Source: JAWOFN01 sp046497505 [NCBI: bacterium] (GTDB lineage: Bacteria > Blakebacterota > Blakebacteria > Blakebacterales). From it: a stretch of DNA of 27,506 bases. The stretch spans positions 1 to 27,506 of the forward strand of contig JAWOFN010000084.1 in NCBI GenBank assembly GCA_046497505.1. Direction: 5' to 3'. The translations under genes were made by a program, and so were the position numbers. Each line of letters opens with the position of its first letter. Within the stretch, counting starts at the first letter, position 1. The notes beneath the pieces were generated by a model, which ran no database searches, was not told the origin of the DNA, and saw nothing but the letters and a program-made list of their open reading frames with translations. Below are positions 22,430 to 27,506 of the stretch, piece after piece.

Positions 22430-23868
22430 GGTCCTCCTCCCTCTTTGGATCTCGCTTCCTCTCCGCCGGCAGCCGAGACGAACATGTGCCAGATCGACGC
22501 CAGGAACACGATCCCCGCACCGGCCGCCATCGATTCCCACTGCATGAAACCGATGAGCCCGAAGGCCGTCGCAGCTCCCAGGAGGGGGAGCGCGGGATGA
22601 CCGGGTATGCGGAAGCCGGGACGGTACCAGGGGGGGGCCTCACCCCGAAGCCGTACCAGAGCGAGACAGATCAGCCCGTATATGACCAGGTGGAGCACCG
22701 ATGCGATCTCAGCCAGGATGTCGATGCGCCCGGCCGCGGCCAGCAGTCCGATCGGGACCCCCGCCCCCAGGATGGCGATGTGGGGCGTCCCGAAGCGGTC
22801 ATGGACGGCTGCGACGGTCCCGGGCACCACCCTGTCCCTGCTAAGGGCGAAGAGGGTGCGGGAAGAACTCAGGACCGAGGCGTTGGCGCTGGAGAGGGTG
22901 GCCAGGAGTCCCGCGACCAGTACGCTCGTCGCCCCCGCGGGTCCGGCGATGACACGGGCCACCTCTACGAAGGCCGTCTCCTCCAGCTCGCCCAGCCGCT
23001 GCCACGGCAGTGCGCTTGTACTGATCACCAGGGTCAGGACATAGACCAGCACCACGATGACCACGCTCCCGATGAGGGCCGCCGGGAGGTTCCGCTCCGG
23101 CCTCTTCACCTCCTCGCCCACGTTGGCGACCTGTACGAAACCAAGATAGGAGGTGAACACCAGTGCCGCGGTCTGGAAGACGGGGAGGACCCCCCTCGGG
23201 GTCCAGGAGCCCGCAGGAAGACCGAGCCCGTCCGGTTTGATGAGGCGGTAGACCCCCCACCCCACAAGCGTCCCCAGTACCAGCAGGAGCAGCCCCACCA
23301 CCACGCTCTGGAACGCACCGGCATGCCGGGTCCCCACCACGTTGATGAGTATGAGAACAGCGGCTGCCGCCAGCCCGAGGAGCCCGGGGGAGAAACCCGG
23401 ATCCGCACCAACGCCCCCGAGGATCTCCCGTGAGTAGGCTCCGAAACCGGCCAGATAGAAAGCTGCCGCGAAGATCAGACCGACCCACTGAGCGAGGCCG
23501 GCGAGGGTCCCGGCGAACGGGCCCAGACCGCGACGGATGAAGTGATATCCCCCTCCGCTCCTCGGCAGGGCGGTAGCGAGTTCCGAAGCGGGAAGGGCCA
23601 CGAGCAGCGCCGCGATCCCGCCGAGGGCGAAGGAGACCGACGCGGCGGGTCCGGCCCGTCCCGCGGCCAGCCCCGGGAAGACGAAGACGCCCGCCCCGAT
23701 CATGGTGCCCACTCCGATGCTGAGGGCACCGGGCAGGCCCAGGGTGCGTTCGAGCTGGGCTTCTTCGCCGCGGGCACGGTCCGATGCCTCGGAGGAGGAA
23801 GCCTGTACCTCTCCCCGCGCTCCCGGCCCCTCCTGCCCTCTCTGCCGATCCTCTTCGGGGTGATTCAT
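22426..23868 (-). CDS. APC-family amino-acid permease
   Basis: A 480-residue inner-membrane transporter of the amino acid-polyamine-organocation superfamily, with about twelve helices after a 45-residue polar, charged cytoplasmic head. The unwound first helix carries GVGTMIGAGVFVFPG, the substrate-binding signature, followed by ELATALPRSGGGYHFIRRGLGP (quoted in part) and FTSYLGFVQVANVGEEVKRP, the helix-6 to loop region typical of cationic or neutral amino-acid exchangers. SSANASVLSSSRTLFALSRD is helix 8. The start ATG at 23866-23868 lies close to the upstream gap and has a weak ribosome site (ACAGAG). ATGA coupling with the tandem-Usp gene makes a two-gene unit. Substrate unknown. Confidence 0.9.
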   Translation of the reverse strand: MNHPEEDRQRGQEGPGARGEVQASSSEASDRARGEEAQLERTLGLPGALSIGVGTMIGAGVFVFPGLAAGRAGPAASVSFALGGIAALLVALPASELATALPRSGGGYHFIRRGLGPFAGTLAGLAQWVGLIFAAAFYLAGFGAYSREILGGVGADPGFSPGLLGLAAAAVLILINVVGTRHAGAFQSVVVGLLLLVLGTLVGWGVYRLIKPDGLGLPAGSWTPRGVLPVFQTAALVFTSYLGFVQVANVGEEVKRPERNLPAALIGSVVIVVLVYVLTLVISTSALPWQRLGELEETAFVEVARVIAGPAGATSVLVAGLLATLSSANASVLSSSRTLFALSRDRVVPGTVAAVHDRFGTPHIAILGAGVPIGLLAAAGRIDILAEIASVLHLVIYGLICLALVRLRGEAPPWYRPGFRIPGHPALPLLGAATAFGLIGFMQWESMAAGAGIVFLASIWHMFVSAAGGEEARSKEGGGP

Positions 23869-23963
23869 CTCTGTACACAAGGTAGGTGAGTGACCGCTCT
23901 GACGGCAGGGAACAGTTCGGAACAAACGGTCGACTCGCGGGTCCCCGGGGATACCCTGGCGGG

Positions 23964-24701
23964 TCAGCTGCGGTCCTTCCGCTCTTCCTCGGGGAGGGGA
24001 TCCGGCTGCGGTACGGCGGGATCACTCAGGAAGGTCAGGACCTTCCCCTCTGCCCACCGCCACCACCCCTGGAAGGCAAGGCCTCCCTGCCCCTCCACTG
24101 TGAGATGCTTCCACGTACCGGGGCTCCCTCCCTCCAGACCGCGGGGGAGTACCGCCCACTGCAGGGGGTCCTGCCGCAATCCCTGGCGGAGCACCTTCAG
24201 CGCGGATTCCTTGGCGCTCCAGTAGAGGTTGGCCAGCAGATCCCTTCGTCCCTCCGGCGCGGACCTGAGGGCCTCCCGCTCCGGAAGGTTGAGGTAGTCC
24301 CGGACGAAGGCACCGCTTCGCGGCTCGATGTGCTCGACATCACAGCCCGGCGAGATATCGGGACCGGTCACCACGCTCAGCCCCACTCCCTCACGATGGC
24401 TCAGCGATAGGCGCACGGGGAGCGGTTCGCCCCGATGATACGCTTCCGGTGCCCCGTCCCCCGCTGCCCGGATCTCGATCTCCGAGGGCTGGATGCCTCC
24501 ACCCTTCATCCGGAGGTACGCCGCTACGGCCCCCTTGGCCGTCCACCGTCCCAGCAGCCACTCCTCCCGGCGTTTCGGGAAGTCCAGCCCCTCGAGCACC
24601 TCCTGCTCAGGGCCCGTCAGCCAGTCCGCCCCTTCGCCCACATCTTCCGTCCTGCAGGCACGCCACCAGGCTCCGGTCGGTTTCGAGGGAGAACCGCTCA
24701 T
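23964..24701 (-). CDS. Sfp-type 4'-phosphopantetheinyl transferase
   Basis: A 245-residue enzyme that moves phosphopantetheine from CoA onto carrier-protein domains. The two diagnostic motifs are present: [10 protein letters not shown] (Mg ligands Asp121, Glu123) and [10 protein letters not shown] (Trp161, Lys164, Glu165, Lys169). [12 protein letters not shown] (about 94-105) is the CoA-adenine contact, and the N-terminal [20 protein letters not shown] forms the pseudo-dimer half. The length fits the Sfp/EntD class for PKS and NRPS, not the small AcpS. Its ATG overlaps the stop of the upstream synthase gene as ATGA, so it is almost certainly the dedicated activator of that synthase. A 95-bp gap with no evident gene separates its end from the permease start. 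Confidence 0.92.
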   Translation of the reverse strand: MSGSPSKPTGAWWRACRTEDVGEGADWLTGPEQEVLEGLDFPKRREEWLLGRWTAKGAVAAYLRMKGGGIQPSEIEIRAAGDGAPEAYHRGEPLPVRLSLSHREGVGLSVVTGPDISPGCDVEHIEPRSGAFVRDYLNLPEREALRSAPEGRRDLLANLYWSAKESALKVLRQGLRQDPLQWAVLPRGLEGGSPGTWKHLTVEGQGGLAFQGWWRWAEGKVLTFLSDPAVPQPDPLPEEERKDRS

Positions 24702-27506
24702 CCCACCACGTACCTGAGCGGGGCGAGCAGTTCCTCGGGCAGGGTATCGGGCAGGGCCGCCGTCCGGTAGCCGGACAGGCGCAGCCTCACCCTGCCGGAA
24801 CCGTCGATGACCTCGGCTCCGAATCCCTCCGGGTCCGCAGCTCGGACCAGGGCGGTCCATTCCCCCCCCTCCTCCTCCACCGACCCGAAGAACTCCAGCC
24901 GGTCGATGCGTGAGGGGAGCCCCATGCGTCCCTCATCCGCCATCTCACCCAGTCCGGCGGTCTGGAAACAGAGTTCGACGAGCCGCGGTGCGGCTACCGT
25001 CTTCTCTCCCTCCGGCCGGTGGCTGGGCCCCAGCCCGTCGGCGAAACGACCCACGATCTCGTCACCCTGCCGCCAGCAGTCCGCGAGCACCCGATAGGCG
25101 GGACCGTGGAAGTAGACACGATAGATGTCCTTCGTCCCGACCGTCTTCTCTCCTTCGGGCGGCACATCGTGGTATCCCCCGCTCTCGGGTCTCTCGGGCG
25201 CCAGCACCACCCGAGAGGTGAAATGAGTGGTGACCTCCGGCTCCTCCCGGCCGTGGAGGGTGCGGGAACCCTCCAGGACGCAGTGCGCGATCACCCGCTC
25301 CCCGTCGGCTCCGAACCGGACACGGACCCGTACGGTCCTCGGCTCTCCTCGATAGAACTTGAAGGGGGCCTGGAACTCCACATCCTCCACCGCCTCCACC
25401 TCCATGCCGGGATAGAGCAGGCAGGCGGCCTCGGTCATGGCCTCGATCCCCATCACGCCCGGCAGCACCGGGGTGCCGTCGATCCGATGATCGTCGAGGA
25501 AAGGCTGTTCCTCGGGGTCGAGGTCCGCTTCCACGGTGAGTCCTCCGTGGAGGAACATGCCCTCCGCCCGCTGGACCATGACCCCCGAGTCCTCGACCCG
25601 CCCGGCGACCTCTCCTCCGGGGGAGACGTCCAGCCCCCCATCGGGGCCGGACTCCTCGAGCATCACGCCCAGCGAGTCCGCGACCACCACCTCGCCCCTC
25701 CGGGCCCCGGCGGTGAGTTCGCGCCGTATCCAGGGGATCCCCGCCTCGGGGGGCAGCATATCGATGCCCGCCTCTCTCATGACCGTCGGGATGCTGCCAC
25801 GGGTGGCCATGCCGATCCCGCTCCAGGCGGTCCAGTCCATGGCCAGCCCTCTCGTATCGGGCCGCCTGTTCCGGAAGGAGGAGATGCTCTTGCAGAGCAG
25901 GTCATTGGCCGCGCTGTAGTCGGTCTGTCCCATGTTGCCGAACCGGCCCGCGATGGAACTGAAGACCACCGCCGCACCCAGGGTCATCCCACCCAGGTTG
26001 GACATCACGTTGAACCAGCCGTCGCTCTTCACGTCGAAGACCAGATCGTACTCTCCGGGCTCCTTGTCAGGGAGGACGTGACTGATCTCCACCCCCGCCG
26101 CATGGAGCAGCACGTCCACCCGGCCGCTGCGTTCGGCGACGCGGGACATCACCCCGGCCATCGCCCCGGCGTCCAGCAGGTCCACGCTGTAGTAGTAGGC
26201 GGTCCCCCCGGCCTCCTCGACGGCCCGGATAGCCGCCAGGGCGGCTCGGAGGCGCTCCAGTCCGGTCAGTTCCTTCTCCACCATCGCCGGGGTGGCTCTG
26301 CCCTCCGCCTCCCTGATCCGCTCGAAGATCCTCCGTTTCAGCCCCTCCCGGTCTTCGGCGAACATCCTCAGGTCGAGGTCATCCGGATCCGGTTCCGGGG
26401 TGAGGTCCAGGAGATGGAAGATCCCGCCTGAGGCTGCGGCCAGGTCCGCGGTTATGGCCGAGGTGATGCTCCCGGCGGCACCGGTGACCAGGAACACACT
26501 CTCCGAGTCCAGGACCATGCCCTGACGACCGTCATCCACCGCCTGCTCCTCCAGGCCCACCGTCCATCGGCGGTCCTCGGAGTATCCCACCTCCACGACA
26601 CCTGGGTCGGAGAGGGTCTCAGCGATGAGCCGGTCGGCGAGGGAAGCGGTCTTCCTGCTCGGGACGAAGTCCACCACTTTGACCAGCGCCTCGGGCTTCT
26701 CCCGCTTGTACGCCTTGGTGAATCCGGACACCCCTCCGCCCATCGGAGCCGCGGCCCCCTCCTCGTCGTAGCCGTGACACCCGCCCAGGCGGGTGCCCGA
26801 GACCAGGAAGGTCCCGGGACCGTCTATCTGCTCGTAGAGGTTGCGCATGGTGTGATAGAGGAGTTTCACCCGGGCCCGCAGGGACCTCCTCCAGCCCTCC
26901 AGGTCCATCTCCTCGACGGGGTCCTCGACGTCCATCGCGGGCAGCCAGTACACGCCGTGTACCGGACCCGCCCTCTTGAAGAGTTCCAGTCTGTCGGTCA
27001 GGTCCTCCAGCGGCGGATCCTCCGGAAGTCTCAAAACCTCCGTACCCCGGTCCTCCAGGCGGCCCACGAGGGCGTCCCCCACCCCGCCGGAATCACCCAT
27101 GACCACAATCCTGCTCCCCTCGTCGAGGGCGACGCCTGTGGCGCGGCACAGGTCCAGGGCGGGCCTGAGACGGGGGACCGGGACCCGTCGGGGCAGGGTC
27201 TCCGCCTCCCCCATGCTCCCTTCGACCCCGTCCCCCGCAGGGGAGGCCGGAGCTGTCTCGCCGATACCCGCAGCCTCCTCATCACCTGTGACGGAGTCGG
27301 ATGTGCCAGATCCCGCCAGCTCGGGCCGGCGGTCGTAGACGAACCCGATCACGTGCTGGAGGGTCGGGAAGTCCCGCAGCGCCAGGTCGTCCTCACGCGG
27401 GATGTCCCACTCCTCCCGCACCGCGGCGAACATCTCCGCCTGCTTCACCGTGTCGATGCCCAGGTCCGCTTCCAGGTCCAGGTCGGTGTCCAGCATGTCC
27501 GGCGGG
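24698..27506 (-). CDS. Iterative type I polyketide/PUFA-like synthase, C-terminal part (ACP-KR-DH), partial
   Basis: The gene enters from beyond the right edge; about 935 residues are visible. Numbering from Met at 27496: an acyl carrier domain (1-60) with [15 protein letters not shown], Thr16 (codon 27449-27451) standing at the phosphopantetheine site where Ser is usual; a Pro/Ala/Glu linker; a ketoreductase with its structural half at about 105-320 and catalytic half at 330-600 (NADP loop [23 protein letters not shown] and Tyr527 of TDYSAAN). Then come a double-hotdog dehydratase: [12 protein letters not shown] holds His670 in HxxxGxxxxP, and a later [10 protein letters not shown] holds the ExxxQ counterpart. 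It ends RYVVG. ACP-KR-DH followed by a transferase is the order of enediyne and PUFA-type synthases (KS-AT-ACP-KR-DH-PPTase). KS and AT should lie to the right. The product is unknown, probably a polyene or specialised lipid. Confidence 0.88.
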   Translation of the reverse strand, partial: PPDMLDTDLDLEADLGIDTVKQAEMFAAVREEWDIPREDDLALRDFPTLQHVIGFVYDRRPELAGSGTSDSVTGDEEAAGIGETAPASPAGDGVEGSMGEAETLPRRVPVPRLRPALDLCRATGVALDEGSRIVVMGDSGGVGDALVGRLEDRGTEVLRLPEDPPLEDLTDRLELFKRAGPVHGVYWLPAMDVEDPVEEMDLEGWRRSLRARVKLLYHTMRNLYEQIDGPGTFLVSGTRLGGCHGYDEEGAAAPMGGGVSGFTKAYKREKPEALVKVVDFVPSRKTASLADRLIAETLSDPGVVEVGYSEDRRWTVGLEEQAVDDGRQGMVLDSESVFLVTGAAGSITSAITADLAAASGGIFHLLDLTPEPDPDDLDLRMFAEDREGLKRRIFERIREAEGRATPAMVEKELTGLERLRAALAAIRAVEEAGGTAYYYSVDLLDAGAMAGVMSRVAERSGRVDVLLHAAGVEISHVLPDKEPGEYDLVFDVKSDGWFNVMSNLGGMTLGAAVVFSSIAGRFGNMGQTDYSAANDLLCKSISSFRNRRPDTRGLAMDWTAWSGIGMATRGSIPTVMREAGIDMLPPEAGIPWIRRELTAGARRGEVVVADSLGVMLEESGPDGGLDVSPGGEVAGRVEDSGVMVQRAEGMFLHGGLTVEADLDPEEQPFLDDHRIDGTPVLPGVMGIEAMTEAACLLYPGMEVEAVEDVEFQAPFKFYRGEPRTVRVRVRFGADGERVIAHCVLEGSRTLHGREEPEVTTHFTSRVVLAPERPESGGYHDVPPEGEKTVGTKDIYRVYFHGPAYRVLADCWRQGDEIVGRFADGLGPSHRPEGEKTVAAPRLVELCFQTAGLGEMADEGRMGLPSRIDRLEFFGSVEEEGGEWTALVRAADPEGFGAEVIDGSGRVRLRLSGYRTAALPDTLPEELLAPLRYVVG

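Noticed and set aside
23869-23925. Upstream start for the permease at 23925
   Set aside because: It is not preceded by a ribosome site and adds Cys/Ser-rich residues unlike the family.
24996-26431. Plus-strand open frame of 470 codons inside the synthase
   Set aside because: Antisense of KR and DH motifs; no domain recognised.
24698-27506. Calling the synthase an enediyne PKS
   Set aside because: The architecture fits, but no enediyne thioesterase or companion cassette is seen and the KS lies outside the window.
1-27506. tRNA, rRNA, CRISPR, IS or phage elements
   Set aside because: Reading both strands I found no cloverleaf, repeat-spacer array, transposase or integrase motif, or terminal inverted repeats.

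Overview
The window is bacterial chromosome, strongly G+C-rich by eye, with tightly packed genes, Shine-Dalgarno-led starts and several ATGA translational couplings. I see no rRNA, tRNA, CRISPR array, insertion sequence or phage gene. The gene set is that of an anaerobic or facultatively anaerobic heterotroph: a DMSO-reductase-family molybdoenzyme, an ETF of the anaerobe (bifurcating-like) sequence type beside an acyl-CoA dehydrogenase, an Fe-S type PurF homologue, a quinone-type prenyltransferase, a B12-binding radical SAM enzyme, and a PUFA/enediyne-like iterative synthase. I cannot assign a phylum; an uncultured GC-rich lineage (Gemmatimonadota/FCB-like or deltaproteobacterial-like) is only a guess.

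Layout. 1-2.1 kb: the start of a Tat-exported protein (minus), a degenerate MscS channel gene with an internal deletion (plus), a TetR regulator and an Lgt-TlpA fusion (both minus). 2.2-5.8 kb: a PurF paralogue lacking the N-terminal nucleophilic Cys, a convergent UbiA-family prenyltransferase, an OsmC-like protein closed by a strong hairpin, and a nitroreductase. 5.99-11.7 kb: a dmsABC-like operon with overlapping genes and a probably leaderless first gene, followed by a secreted M28-like peptidase. 11.8-12.9 kb: a secreted seven-repeat beta-propeller (minus). 13.1-16.7 kb: etfB-etfA-acyl-CoA dehydrogenase operon. 16.8-17.2 kb: a cold-shock gene with a long structured leader and a textbook terminator. 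17.3-21.3 kb: radical SAM/B12 protein (minus), MFS transporter (plus) with an inverted repeat bracketing its -10 region, and a CPA2 antiporter (minus). 21.4-23.9 kb: amino-acid permease, tandem-Usp protein and a possible frameshifted small gene, read on the minus strand with ATGA couplings. 24.0-27.5 kb: a phosphopantetheinyl transferase coupled to the 3' part (ACP-KR-DH) of a large iterative polyketide/fatty-acid synthase that enters from beyond the right edge.

How the genes may fit together (inference): the prenyltransferase could supply menaquinone for the Dms-like complex; ETF takes electrons from the acyl-CoA dehydrogenase; the transferase activates the carrier domains of the adjacent synthase. 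The most unusual items are the synthase/transferase pair, the Dms-like complex without a Tat signal, the bifurcating-type ETF operon, the collapsed mscS, the operator-like repeat at 18851-18885, and the candidate frameshifted gene after uspA.
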